Origin: Desulfosarcina alkanivorans
Lineage (GTDB): Bacteria; Desulfobacterota; Desulfobacteria; Desulfobacterales; Desulfosarcinaceae
Assembly: GCF_009688945.1 (NCBI RefSeq)
Contig: NZ_AP021874.1
Span: 1,922,001 to 1,986,000 of the forward strand
Length of the DNA: 64,000 nucleotides
Reading direction: 5' to 3'
Part shown: positions 47,022-56,474 of the stretch, piece after piece
Layout: every line of letters starts with the position of its first letter
Numbering within the stretch: position 1 is the stretch's first letter
Notes under the pieces: generated by a model
What the model was told of the DNA's origin: nothing
The model's input: only the letters and a program-made list of their open reading frames with translations
The model's database searches: none
Position numbers and translations under genes: made by a program

Positions 47022-47933
47022 TCATACTTTATCGGCAATCTTTTCTCCGAAGAGCCCGGTGGGCCGGAATATCAGCACCAGAATCAGTGCCAGAAAGACA
47101 AACACATCCTTCCAGGCCGCCGACACGTATACGGCACCCAGCATTTCCAGGATACCCAGGATCAGCCCGCCGAACATGGCCCCGGGAATATTTCCGATGC
47201 CACCCAGAATCGTTGCGGTAAACGCTTTCAACCCATAATTCCATCCCATGGTAAAACTGATCTGCCGGTAGTACATGCCGACCATGACGCCCGTCATGCC
47301 GCCCAGGGCCGGTCCGAGCGTAAAAATAAAAAGGATCACCTTGTTGATGTTGATGCCCATCAGTGCAGCCGTGTCCCGGTCCAATGCGGACGCCCTGATG
47401 GCGGCACCGAAGGTGGTTTTCTGCACGATAAAATAGAGCAGCCCCATCAGGCTGAAGGAGAGCAGGAGAATCACCACCTGCAGGGCGCTGATCTGAACCG
47501 CACCGAGCTGGATCACATTGTCCGGCACGATATCGGATGTATAGGCCAGATACCGCGGCCCCCAGACAGCCATAATGGCATTTTCAATGAAAATGGATGC
47601 CCCCAGGGCGGAAACCACAGCGGGCAGCCGGCCGGCTGAGTATATGGGACGATAGGCCACCCGCTCCGTGAGCATGCCGACCAGGGCCACGCAGACACCC
47701 GCCACGGCAAGGGCCACCACCATGCCGCCCCAGAGCCCGAACCGATTGCTGATCAGCGCCGAGCCCCAGACGAGAAGCGTGTAACCGAAGTAGGAACCCA
47801 GCGCAAAGAAATCGCCGTGGGCAAAGTTGATCAGCTTCATGACACCATAGACCATGGAGTAGCCCAGTGCGATCAGGGCATAAAAGGCCCCGATGGTCAG
47901 GCCATTGACAATTTGTTCCAAAAAAACGTCCAT
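47022..47933 (-). CDS. livH: Branched-chain amino acid ABC transporter permease
   Basis: 303 residues with about eight helices. 'QIVNGLTIGAFYALIALGYS' followed by 'MVYGVMKLINFAHGDFFALG' is the LivH start, and 'ALDRDTAALMGININKVI' is the coupling loop. 'GGIGNIPGAMFGGLILG' closes the second repeat. It forms the translocation pore together with LivM. The start is the ATG at 47933, at the beginning of the conserved sequence. Confidence 0.95.
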   Translation of the reverse strand: MDVFLEQIVNGLTIGAFYALIALGYSMVYGVMKLINFAHGDFFALGSYFGYTLLVWGSALISNRFGLWGGMVVALAVAGVCVALVGMLTERVAYRPIYSAGRLPAVVSALGASIFIENAIMAVWGPRYLAYTSDIVPDNVIQLGAVQISALQVVILLLSFSLMGLLYFIVQKTTFGAAIRASALDRDTAALMGININKVILFIFTLGPALGGMTGVMVGMYYRQISFTMGWNYGLKAFTATILGGIGNIPGAMFGGLILGILEMLGAVYVSAAWKDVFVFLALILVLIFRPTGLFGEKIADKV

Positions 47934-48092
47934 TCTGAGCCCCGGTGTTGTGCGACCGATCGTTTGATTCGGCACCAGACAATTGGCGGTGTCCGTCCTG
48001 AACCGGTTGACGGGTTTTGGCAGCGCGACGATCGGTGGCCCCCCCCCTGATTCAACCCGTCGCCCGGTTCATGTGTTTTCCATGCAGGAACG

Positions 48093-49256
48093 CTATTTAT
48101 CGAGCAGGACAAAGGCCCCCTTTTCGTTGACAACGTACATCAGGTAGGGCACCCCTTCACGGTCACCCTGTGCGGTGAAACCGATCGGTCCGGTCACCCC
48201 CGGCACCCCATTGGCGTCATTGTGCAGGTAATCGGCCAGCACACCCGGCTCCGTCGAGCCGGTTTTTTCGACTGCCGCGGCGAGGATATTGACACCGTCG
48301 GCGGCATAAATCGGCCAGGGGCTCGAAGGAATCTCGCCGTATTTCTGCTCATAGGCAGCCAGGAATTCCTTTGACTCCTTGTACGGCAGTTCGCTGGGCA
48401 TCGGCTCCTGAGTCATCATCCACCCCTTGGCCACGTCGACACCGGCGATTTTGACGAAATCATTGTTGATTACGGCGTTGCTGCCGACAAATATGCAGTT
48501 GATGCCGATCTTTTTGGCCTGGCGGGCAATCAGTGCCCCTTCCGGATAATGTCCGGTGTAGTAGAACACGTCCGGACGGGTCTCGCGCATCTGGGTCAGA
48601 ACAGGTGTAAAATCCTTGTCCTCCGGATTGACGGCGTCATAAAAAACGAGTTCGACCGCACCTGAATCCAGCATCGGTTTGAGCGCCTTCTTGGTCTCTT
48701 CGGCCACACCAATGGCAAAGGTCGTATTGTTGTGCACGATGGCGATGCGCTTGACGCCAAACTTCTCGGGCATGAATTTGGCGAAGAAGATCCCCTGGGC
48801 GTCATCCCTTCCGCAGGTGCGGAAGAAATAATTTCTGTTCTTTTTGCTCAAGCCGACAAAGGTCGCGCCATATGCGATGTTGATCATCTTGCGCTTCTCG
48901 AAAATATTCGAGCTGGCTTCAACGGTCGGGGAACCGTAGGTGGACACCACTCCGACAATATCTTTCTGAGAAACGATTTTCATGGCGGCCAGGGCGCCGT
49001 CCTTGGGTGTCCCGGAGTCATCGAACTCGCGGATTTCAACCATGCGACCGCCAAGCAACCCGCCTTTTTTATTTATCAATTCAGCAGCCACCTGGCAGGA
49101 TTGCACCGCCATCTGGCCTTCGAACGCCCATGGTCCGGTGATGGGCGCCTGAATCCCGATTACGATCGGTTTCTCAGCTGCAGAAACACCCGTCGTGAAG
49201 AGGAGACATGCCGCCATCAAAACGCCCAACGCTGCAAAAAAGCCTGACCATCTCAT
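48093..49256 (-). CDS. livK: Branched-chain amino acid/amide-binding periplasmic protein
   Basis: 387 residues with a signal peptide (hydrophobic to about residue 24, cleavage at VSA/AE) and the type I periplasmic-binding fold: 'IVIGIQAPITGPWAFEGQ', 'IVSQKDIVGVVSTYGSPTV' and 'IYAADGVNILAAAVEKTGST'. It captures branched-chain amino acids, amides or related ligands for LivHMGF. AAGGAG lies before the ATG. It is the promoter-proximal gene of the operon. The livJ paralogue is absent here. Confidence 0.93.
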   Translation of the reverse strand: MRWSGFFAALGVLMAACLLFTTGVSAAEKPIVIGIQAPITGPWAFEGQMAVQSCQVAAELINKKGGLLGGRMVEIREFDDSGTPKDGALAAMKIVSQKDIVGVVSTYGSPTVEASSNIFEKRKMINIAYGATFVGLSKKNRNYFFRTCGRDDAQGIFFAKFMPEKFGVKRIAIVHNNTTFAIGVAEETKKALKPMLDSGAVELVFYDAVNPEDKDFTPVLTQMRETRPDVFYYTGHYPEGALIARQAKKIGINCIFVGSNAVINNDFVKIAGVDVAKGWMMTQEPMPSELPYKESKEFLAAYEQKYGEIPSSPWPIYAADGVNILAAAVEKTGSTEPGVLADYLHNDANGVPGVTGPIGFTAQGDREGVPYLMYVVNEKGAFVLLDK

Positions 49257-49316
49257 GAGTTTTTCTCCTTGTGATAGGTTAAGAGTAGGCTCATCCTTTT
49301 TGAGGATAAGCGCATT

Positions 49317-49345
49317 ATATTGGATGAAGCCGGTCGGCATGTCAA
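49317..49345 (-). promoter_or_regulatory. Sigma-70-type promoter of the liv operon
   Basis: On the minus strand TTGACA and CAATAT are separated by 17 bases. A small hairpin with CTTATCC/GGATGAG follows in the leader (about 49290-49310), before the livK ribosome site. Confidence 0.55.
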
Positions 49346-49806
49346 GTAAAAAGCATATGGCCGTTATTCAGCTCGCCAGAGCCATCGGGAGCGCGCCTGC
49401 CACCCGCTCAGAATTGAGCGGCGGGCCGGGCATCGGCAAGCGGGAAGAAAGGTGCAGCGGGATCGACGCGGCGGACCACGTCGCTCCCCGGAAAGGGGTT
49501 TCGTGTATGTTCAACAGGATGGTTGACCGGTGGAGCGGTTCGCAACAGGCGGGCGGGGAATCCATCGAACCGGGATTCGACCGGTTGGGTGCGGCAAGAT
49601 CATTTCCGCGGGGGACACCACGGGGCGATGGGGCGGGGCCTCAGGAATCGGCCAATATCGCCATCCTGAAGCAGCCGGCTGAGAAAGCACCACTGAACGG
49701 GCGGGGCTGCACACCGGCCGTGCGCATCGGCCGGAACAGCCTGTCAGAACGCAACCGCCGGATTTTTTCGCCTCCGGCCGGCAGCCCCTGCTTTGGGCCG
49801 ACGGCC
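49346..49806. other. Intergenic region
   Basis: About 460 bases of GC-rich DNA between the liv promoter and a small gene. Open frames exist on both strands but are low-complexity Pro/Gly/Arg sequences without ribosome sites. Nothing else seen. Confidence 0.4.
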
Positions 49807-49971
49807 CTATCCCGTAAAATAAACGGCCGCGTAAAGGCCCAAAATACCAAGGGAAATCAGGAGGCTGACCGCTCTGGGGTGTTTTTTTGCCGCTTGTTTT
49901 CGATGCCCCCTTGCGACCAGGATGATCCTGGCCGGATTCTGATCATAAGCGCTGCAAATTCTCGGTATCAT
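49807..49971 (-). CDS. Small single-pass membrane protein
   Basis: 54 residues: a soluble basic N-terminal part ('RIILVARGHRKQAAKKHPR') and one C-terminal membrane helix ('VSLLISLGILGLYAAVYF'). A good GGAGGAGAAACG ribosome site precedes the ATG. No family known. Tail-anchored small proteins like this often modulate a larger membrane partner. Confidence 0.55.
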   Translation of the reverse strand: MIPRICSAYDQNPARIILVARGHRKQAAKKHPRAVSLLISLGILGLYAAVYFTG

Positions 49972-50266
49972 CGTTTCTCCTCCTGCAGTGGTAGTGTATC
50001 TGGTAACTACCCGAGGTTCTACAATGACCGTGCCACCCCGACGCAAATCCGCCCCCGATTATTTCAACCTATTTGAATATTGAGACATTTCCCCATAGTC
50101 GCTGAAAACACCGGTCCTCCCTGCCCGCCCCGGGGAGGCCACTGACCACGACACATGTGGCACTGCCGCTCTCACTGCGACCGTATCCAACCGATATGAT
50201 TAACTTTTTCATTTGCGCCAATATTGTCGCATAACCTGCCGGTTGTGGCGCACCTGGAAGCCGTCA

Positions 50267-52414
50267 CTACAGCTGATGGGCCTTCATCTTGCGCTGAAGC
50301 GTTCGAAGGCCGATACCGAGCGCTTTGGCGGTCCGGGTTCGGTTCCAGCGATGCTGGGCCAGGGCCGCAGAAATCTGACGTTTTTCGAACGAAGCCACCG
50401 CATCCGGCAGCGAAGCCGCGGGGAAGGTCGCTTCGACGGACGGGTCAGGGGCGGGCAGGGCCGCATCTCCGGCAAGGTCCAGCCGTTGGAGGGTGACGAA
50501 CCGGTAGAGTACATTCTGAAGCTCACGGACATTGCCCGGCCAGTCGTAATTCATGAGGGCCTCCATGATCCTTGACGTCAGCGTCGGCCGGATCTTGCGG
50601 TCATAGGCCTTGAAGAAGTGTTCGGCCAGCAGGGGGATGTCTTCTTTTCGTTTTCTCAGTGGCGGCAGATGAATCGGAATGACGTGCACCCGATAGAAAA
50701 AATCGCTGCGCATCCGCCCCGCCCTGACCCGTTCGGTCAGGTTCCGGCTGGTGGCGGCAATGATCCGAAAATCGGACTGGATCACCCGGCGGCTGCCTAC
50801 CGGCGTGTACCCCCCGCCTTCGATGGCCCGCAGCAGCTTCACCTGGAGGCCCGGCTTGATTTCCCCGATTTCATCGAGAAACAGGCAGCCGTGGTCGGCC
50901 TCGTCCAACAATCCTTTGGTATCGGCTCCGGCACCGGTAAAGGCGCCCTTTTTGTGGCCGAAGAACTCGCTCTCCAGCAGGTTTTCGGGAATGGCACCGC
51001 AGTTCACGGGCACAAAATTGCTGCCCTGACGGCTGCTCATGGCATGGATGGCCCGGGCAACCAGTTCTTTTCCGGTTCCCGATTCCCCGTAAAGGATGAT
51101 ATTGGTGTCCGAGGCGGCAGCCATCAGCATCAACTCATACACTTCCTGCATGGCCGGACTTTTGCCCACAATATCCCCGAACCGCTCACGCTCTTCGATT
51201 GAGGTCCGCAAACGGATATTTTCCTCACGCAGATGCGCCTCACTGTCGCGCAGCGCCTCTTCCATCCGCTTGCGCTCGTCGATGTCCGTGATCATCGCCT
51301 GGCAGAAAACCGACTGATCCGACATCCGTACCGGCACGTTGATGCTGTAGTACCACTTCTTGTCATTGGGGTTCTTCATCTCGAACCGGACCCGGTTGCC
51401 CTCGAAGACCTGTTCGGCAACACACCACAAACAGGGCGCCGACCGGTTGTGCAGCGCCTCATGACAAATTTTCCCCGTGGCATCGCCACCGGTGTTGTGG
51501 ATCAGGTTTTCATTCATGAAACGAATGCGGTAATTCCTGTCGATAAAATAGACGAAGCCTTCGTAGCCCTCCAGTATGGCGCTGTACAAGGTCTCACGGT
51601 CGCGGAGTTCCTGCTCCGTGTTTTTCAAAGAGGTAATGTCTATGATTGAAGCGATGCTGCGGCCGGTTTCGCTGAGCATCCCCACCTTGATGAAGATGGT
51701 CCGCAGGGATTGATTGCGGTCGATGATCCGGCATTCGTATTCGGCAGGTGCGCCGTGTTCATCCGCATCGGACCGTCGGGCGAAGTGATATCGGATGACC
51801 ATCTGACGGTCTTCCGGGTAGATAAAGTCCGTCCATTTCATCCGCTTTTCGATTTCCCTGCAGTCGAACCCGGTCAGCTCTTCGAACTTGGGGTTGGCCA
51901 TGGAGATCGTAAAGTCCTGCTCGACGATAATGGACGGTGCGCCGGAGTGGCGGAAAATATTTCGGTATCGGTTTTCCGCCGCCGACAGGTCGGCGCTTCG
52001 CATGGCCATCTGGTGCTCCAGGTGGAACTGGTATTCGTGGAACTGTTCTTCGGTTTCTTTTTCACGGGTGACATTGCGGACAAAGGCAATGACTTCATCA
52101 TCGGAACTCCTTACCAGGCGGGCCTCATAAAAGCAGAGGGTCTGTTGGAGTGTGAGCGAATAATCGATGGAATGCACCTGTCCGGTCCTGAAAGCGGATT
52201 CCAGCGTGTCGACGAATCGAATCGCCGTTGCCCCGGGCAGCACGTCTTCGATACGCTTTCCCAGGTAATCCACTTCAGGCCGGTACAGCTCATTCACCTT
52301 CCCCTCGAAGCTGCGGAAGACATGATCCTTGCCGATGCGGATGATCATGTCCGGGATGGCATCAACAATGGCCCGGCAGGAAGCGATCCCGAGCCCCTCA
52401 TGCGCCTGTGTCAT
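50267..52414 (-). CDS. Sigma-54-dependent transcriptional activator with PAS domains
   Basis: 715 residues. Three PAS-like domains (about 10-115, 145-270 and 275-395), the third with Cys residues 'CHEALHNRSAPCLWC', precede a AAA+ domain. That shows Walker A 'GESGTGKELVARAI', the sigma-54 contact loop GAFTGA, Walker B 'GCLFLDEIGEI' and 'YDWPGNVREL'. A Fis-type helix-turn-helix ends the protein ('NRTRTAKALGIGLRTLQRKM'). There is no receiver, so small-molecule or redox sensing by PAS probably controls it. Its target is not evident; no sigma-54 promoter was seen beside it. Confidence 0.95.
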   Translation of the reverse strand: MTQAHEGLGIASCRAIVDAIPDMIIRIGKDHVFRSFEGKVNELYRPEVDYLGKRIEDVLPGATAIRFVDTLESAFRTGQVHSIDYSLTLQQTLCFYEARLVRSSDDEVIAFVRNVTREKETEEQFHEYQFHLEHQMAMRSADLSAAENRYRNIFRHSGAPSIIVEQDFTISMANPKFEELTGFDCREIEKRMKWTDFIYPEDRQMVIRYHFARRSDADEHGAPAEYECRIIDRNQSLRTIFIKVGMLSETGRSIASIIDITSLKNTEQELRDRETLYSAILEGYEGFVYFIDRNYRIRFMNENLIHNTGGDATGKICHEALHNRSAPCLWCVAEQVFEGNRVRFEMKNPNDKKWYYSINVPVRMSDQSVFCQAMITDIDERKRMEEALRDSEAHLREENIRLRTSIEERERFGDIVGKSPAMQEVYELMLMAAASDTNIILYGESGTGKELVARAIHAMSSRQGSNFVPVNCGAIPENLLESEFFGHKKGAFTGAGADTKGLLDEADHGCLFLDEIGEIKPGLQVKLLRAIEGGGYTPVGSRRVIQSDFRIIAATSRNLTERVRAGRMRSDFFYRVHVIPIHLPPLRKRKEDIPLLAEHFFKAYDRKIRPTLTSRIMEALMNYDWPGNVRELQNVLYRFVTLQRLDLAGDAALPAPDPSVEATFPAASLPDAVASFEKRQISAALAQHRWNRTRTAKALGIGLRTLQRKMKAHQL

Positions 52415-53082
52415 GTCGGTTTCCCCTATCTATTGGATGACGGCAGATGATCGAAAAGGCGCGAACGTGCCACATGTTACGCAGCAAGTCAACATTGGCA
52501 TATCGTGTCAGCCGGACTGCTTTTCAGCATTCCGGCAGGAGGGGCATCTGCTGCCGATCTATAAATGGCCAATCTGCCCGATATCTTCGTTGAACGAAAA
52601 ATTTTATCCTCTGACGATCAACCGTATGCACGGGTGAAATTTTTCGCGTGTCTCAATCTCATTTTCCTATTTCTGGATCGTCACTGTCTGCCGCCTGCAT
52701 GACACACCGGAAAAGGGGAAATCCGGCTGCATCGGATTGTCGAATCCCGGGAAAACCAACGCCGCGACGGTAGCTTCCGAACACATTGGTTGTCAGGTAA
52801 AAAAACAGATCACACGATCTTTTTTTTCACGTTTCTGCCTCTTTCCGTGCTTTAATGAATCACCTTTATCACCCGATTAAATACTTTCGACACCATCGTT
52901 ATTTTAATGCCAAGAAGTCTATTAAAAATCATTGCAATGCCGAAAAAAGATTCGTTATAAATATCATTCCTGTAATTTTTTTTAATGAATAGTTATATTA
53001 TACTTGATTTTATTTTCATCATGTTAATAATAGAAAGCAACTATTTAATATTCACCGGTTTTCATTAAAAAAGGAGATTAAA
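52415..53082. other. Long intergenic region with a repeat and AT-rich leader
   Basis: It holds repeat copy B (52561-52677), then about 250 bases of strongly AT-rich DNA leading to the AbrB-type gene at 53083. No gene or named RNA. The AT-rich part is the most AT-rich of the right half of the window and may bind nucleoid proteins. Confidence 0.5.
52561..52677 (+). repeat. Dispersed intergenic repeat, copy B
   Basis: It begins ATAAATGGCCAATCTGCCCG and contains CGAAAAATTTTATCCTC and GTGAAATTTTTCGCG; it aligns along its whole length with the reverse complement of 39706-39830. It is not coding. Confidence 0.75.
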
Positions 53083-53418
53083 ATGCCAGCAAAAAAGAAG
53101 ATTGACGGTGCCAAACTGATTAAAATGGTCGCGGATGGCAGCCATCAAAAAGAGATCATGAAAGCGTTCAAATTCAATACCGCTGCACAATTCAAGACGC
53201 ACTATCTCGATGCATTGATGAAAGCCGGTAAAGCTCCGGAAATCAAATCCGGCCGGGGCATCGCAAAAGCCAGATCGAGCAAGGAAGTACTGGTGAGCAA
53301 ACGCGGCAGCGTGGTTGTTCCCAAGGCAATGATTGAAGAAATGGGATTTGCTGAAGGTGAAAAATTTATCGTCCGCAAAACGAAATCAGGAATTTCCTTG
53401 AAAGCGATCGGGAAATAA
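53083..53418 (+). CDS. AbrB/SpoVT-type DNA-binding regulator
   Basis: 111 residues. The C-terminal 45 residues, 'VLVSKRGSVVVPKAMIEEMG' followed by FAEGEKFIV, are a swapped-hairpin AbrB/MazE domain. The N-terminal half ('LIKMVADGSHQKEIMKAF') looks like a short helix-turn-helix. AAAAAGGAG lies upstream. It has its own terminator and an AT-rich leader, so it is a single-gene unit. It may be an autoregulated transition-state type regulator; it is not paired with a toxin gene. Confidence 0.85.
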   Translation: MPAKKKIDGAKLIKMVADGSHQKEIMKAFKFNTAAQFKTHYLDALMKAGKAPEIKSGRGIAKARSSKEVLVSKRGSVVVPKAMIEEMGFAEGEKFIVRKTKSGISLKAIGK

Positions 53419-53446
53419 CTTCACCTCATTTCGTCGTTGTCGGAGA

Positions 53447-53480
53447 GAAAAAAGCAGGCCATATCCGGTCTGCTTTTTTC
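53447..53480 (+). terminator. Rho-independent terminator
   Basis: AAAAAAGCAGGCC pairs with GGTCTGCTTTTTT around CATATCC, about 30 bases after the AbrB-type gene. Confidence 0.88.
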
Positions 53481-53574
53481 TTTTCAGGATGCTGTCAGCC
53501 AAAAGACGTGCGCAACCTGCATGGCAGGTGGTATCATTTCGCCCTTCAAAGAGGACTAAATAACAGACCCATGA

Positions 53575-53732
53575 CCATCGAACACTGAACGTCCAACATC
53601 GAACGTCAAATAAGGAATTCTATCATTTGATAGGATCAGAAACATGGTTTCCTTCTTCTTTATTACACCTGAACGAAGTGATCTCATCATTCGACGTTGG
53701 ACGTTGGGCGTTCGATGGTCGATGTTAAAAAC
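53575..53732. repeat. Inverted pair of CGAACGTCCAAC-type repeats
   Basis: Short units such as CATCGAACACTGAACGTCCAA on the left face GACGTTGGACGTTGGGCGTTC on the right, about 100 bases apart. Units of about seven bases recur with drift. Similar heptamer clusters flank other genes here. Confidence 0.6.
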
Positions 53733-53735
53733 AAT

Positions 53736-54142
53736 CAATTTTTATCGCTATTATCTCGCCGGATCGGTCGAACTTTTCCACTTCCACCACTGTAGGTGGT
53801 GGCTTAATGCCAGAGTTATTTTTTACAGCGGTTCAATCCTTTGATACCCACATACGGAAAGGGTTACAAAATGGCTGTCGAACAATGAAAAGCCATGCAA
53901 GCCGGGCCCGGCGTAATAGAGTTAAAGAGACTATATGCGGATGGGTATCACCGGTTTCATCGCTTCGCCCGGCGCATCGCCGTCCTGTAACCGTCCACAA
54001 AGTAAACACAGATGCAAGGCCTTGGGCATGCAGGCAGACTGCCTGTTTCTGTTCGCCATCGGAGTCGCTTTCGGTATCGGCAACGAAGAGGGGGATTGGG
54101 CGTTTTCCGACCCTGATTCAGATAACGATTTCCCGCACAAAA
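53736..54142. other. Intergenic region before epmA's end
   Basis: Contains a perfect small hairpin (CCACCAC-TGTA-GTGGTGG type, about 53783-53800) and a stretch of hexamer-like drifted repeats (about 54050-54130). No gene supported. Confidence 0.35.
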
Positions 54143-55063
54143 TTAGAGTTCTTCCGGGGTAAAGGCGACCACATCGTCAATCGAAGCCGCGTCGCAAAAG
54201 AGCATCACCAGCCGATCCAGGCCCAGTGCGATTCCGGCAGCGGGAGGCATGGATGCCAGAGCCTGCAGAAAGGGTTCGGCGGTGGGATAGGCCGGTTTTC
54301 CGCCCGCCCCGCGGGCGCGATTCTCCGTTTCAAAGCGGGCGCGCTGTTCTATCGGATCGGTGAGTTCGGAAAAGGCATTGCACAATTCCATGCCGGCGAT
54401 ATAAAGTTCGAAACGCTCGGCCACCGACGGGTTGCCGGGCTTGAGCCGGGCCAGTGCACCGCAGCGGGCCGGGTAGTCGTAAAGAAACAGCGGGCGCCGC
54501 AGCCCCAGTTTCGGTTCAATGTCGATGCCCAGAATCACGTCGAAGCAATCCCGATCCAGCGCCGCTTCCGCCGTCATCCCCCCGAAGCGCCGGAAGGCCT
54601 CGGCCACGCTCAGGCGATCCCAGGGGGGGGTCAGGTCGACCACTTGTCCCTGGTAGGTCAACTGGGTCCCCATATCCATTCGCTCGGCCAGGAAAACGAC
54701 CAGTTTCTCGCACTGGGTCATCAGGTCCAGGTAGTCGGATCCCGCCGCATACCACTCCAGCAGGGTCATCTCCGGCATATGGCGGCTGCCGCGCTCGCCT
54801 TTGCGGAAGCACCGGCAGATCTGGAATATTTTCTCGTAGCCGGCGGCCAGGAGCTGTTTCATGCAAAGTTCCGGGGAGGGCTGCAGGAACCAGTCCCCCG
54901 ACTCCTGGGTATCGATATGGGCCTCCGGAGCCGGGGCCGGGATCCGCACCGGCGTTTCGATTTCCAGAAACGCCCCGGCAATGAAAAATGCACGAACGGC
55001 GTCGATGAGGCGGGCCCGTCGCAGCAGGTTGGGCCGGATGGCGGCCTGTCGGGGAAAACGCAT
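54143..55063 (-). CDS. epmA: EF-P beta-lysine ligase (GenX/PoxA type)
   Basis: 306 residues, the class II aminoacyl-tRNA synthetase core without an anticodon-binding domain. Class II motifs are visible: 'FLEIETPVRIPAPAPEAHID', 'FLQPSPELCMKQLLAAGYEK' followed by 'IFQICRCFRKGE', and the final 'GIALGLDRLVMLFCDA'. The length equals EpmA rather than LysS. It attaches beta-lysine to elongation factor P to help ribosomes pass polyproline. Neither efp nor epmB is nearby. Its start is three bases from the stop codon of the upstream deacetylase-like gene. Confidence 0.94.
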   Translation of the reverse strand: MRFPRQAAIRPNLLRRARLIDAVRAFFIAGAFLEIETPVRIPAPAPEAHIDTQESGDWFLQPSPELCMKQLLAAGYEKIFQICRCFRKGERGSRHMPEMTLLEWYAAGSDYLDLMTQCEKLVVFLAERMDMGTQLTYQGQVVDLTPPWDRLSVAEAFRRFGGMTAEAALDRDCFDVILGIDIEPKLGLRRPLFLYDYPARCGALARLKPGNPSVAERFELYIAGMELCNAFSELTDPIEQRARFETENRARGAGGKPAYPTAEPFLQALASMPPAAGIALGLDRLVMLFCDAASIDDVVAFTPEEL

Positions 55064-55066
55064 GGA

Positions 55067-56383
55067 TTATGTGGTTTTCTCCGCCATCACATCACCGGCG
55101 CGATCCTGGAGACAGACTTTATCATACCGGGCCGCATCTGCCGAATCATACCACTGGTAGCCCTGCTTCCGGCAGGTCTCGCAGGTGTTTCGGGGGATGT
55201 GCACCGCCAGGATATGCTTCATCCCCTGGGCGGCGGAATCGATTTTAAAGGCGCCGCCGCAGTCATCGCAGACCCGGATGGTCTCCTGCTGGTGTTCGTG
55301 GATATTGTCCGTATCGTAGTAGATGTTGCGGTCCCGGTTCATGAGCTGGTAATCCCCCCGGTACATCTCTGCCAGATGCTGCCGCTGGTGCCAGTTTTCC
55401 AGCACCTTATCGCAGGTTTTATGCACCCACCGGGTCACCTCGGCGGACTGCCGGACCTTCACCGGGTCGTAATCGGGCTCCCTGAGGTGGCTGTAGTCCA
55501 TGCCGGCCATGGCCAGGATAATGCCGGCATTCACGTAGGGCAGCGCCCCTTCGATGGCATAGCCCCCCTCCAGGACGGCGATGTCGGGTTTAAGCAGGGT
55601 GGTCAGTTCCGCATATCCCCGGGCGGAGAAGTTCATATTGGTGATGGGGTCCGAATAGTGGTTGTCCTGCCCGGCGGAGTTGACGACAATCTCCGGCTGG
55701 AACTCGTCCAGGATGGGCATCACCACTTCACGAACGGCATGCAGGATCCCCTCTTCGGAGGTGTTGGGAGGCAGTGGAATGTTAATGGTGGTGCCCACGG
55801 CGTTGGGCCCGCCCAGTTCACTCAGAAAACCGGAGCCGGGGTAGAGGGTGCGGCCGTCCTGGTGAATGGAAATAAACAGGGTGTCCGGATCGTGCCAGTA
55901 AATGTCCTGGGTACCGTCGCCGTGGTGGCAGTCGGTGTCCACAATGGCCACCCGCTTGACCCCGTAAGCCTGGCGGATGTATTCGATCATGATGGCTTCG
56001 ATGTTGACGTTGCAGAATCCTCTGGCACCGTGAACCACCCGGTTGGCATGATGTCCGGGCGGCCGGACCAGGGCAAAACCGCGTTCCACATTTTTGTCCA
56101 TCACCGCCATGGCAATGGTCTTGGCGCCGCCGGCACTGATAAAATGGGATTCGGTCATTACCGCCCACAGGTCGGGCACACAGAAGTGAACCCGCTGAAC
56201 GTCCTTCTTGGTGACCAGGTCCGGTTTGTATTCGATGATTCCCTCGATGTCGAGAATCCCCTCTTCGAACACCTGATCCTGGGTGTAGAGCAGGCGCTCC
56301 TCACGTTCCGGATGGGTGGGGCTGATGGCCCAGTCAAAGGCGGGGAAAAAGACAAGGCCGGTTTTATTTATGGCGCGCAGCAT
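55067..56383 (-). CDS. Histone-deacetylase-family amidohydrolase with C-terminal zinc-ribbon
   Basis: 438 residues. The arginase/deacetylase fold is clear: 'ALVRPPGHHAN' (catalytic His pair), 'VAIVDTDCHHGDGTQDIYW' (zinc ligands) and 'LEGGYAIEGALPYVNAG'. After about residue 345 comes an extension with two Cys pairs ('CDDCGGAF' and 'CETCRKQG') that looks like a zinc ribbon and is not part of the usual acetoin-utilisation or acetylpolyamine-hydrolase proteins. It may deacetylate proteins or small amines. The neighbours epmA and a hydantoinase-like gene lie on the same strand. Confidence 0.9.
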   Translation of the reverse strand: MLRAINKTGLVFFPAFDWAISPTHPEREERLLYTQDQVFEEGILDIEGIIEYKPDLVTKKDVQRVHFCVPDLWAVMTESHFISAGGAKTIAMAVMDKNVERGFALVRPPGHHANRVVHGARGFCNVNIEAIMIEYIRQAYGVKRVAIVDTDCHHGDGTQDIYWHDPDTLFISIHQDGRTLYPGSGFLSELGGPNAVGTTINIPLPPNTSEEGILHAVREVVMPILDEFQPEIVVNSAGQDNHYSDPITNMNFSARGYAELTTLLKPDIAVLEGGYAIEGALPYVNAGIILAMAGMDYSHLREPDYDPVKVRQSAEVTRWVHKTCDKVLENWHQRQHLAEMYRGDYQLMNRDRNIYYDTDNIHEHQQETIRVCDDCGGAFKIDSAAQGMKHILAVHIPRNTCETCRKQGYQWYDSADAARYDKVCLQDRAGDVMAEKTT

Positions 56384-56474
56384 AGCGGACTCCGGGTAAA
56401 AACATGGGTTTCCCGTTCGCGGGCTTCCCGTTTCGGGGTTATCGGTCCCGGATGGCTGTGGGAAAGCACATCCT

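Noticed and set aside
53575..53732. A CRISPR array or small RNA gene
   Set aside because: The repeats are short, irregular and arranged as an inverted pair, with no spacers.
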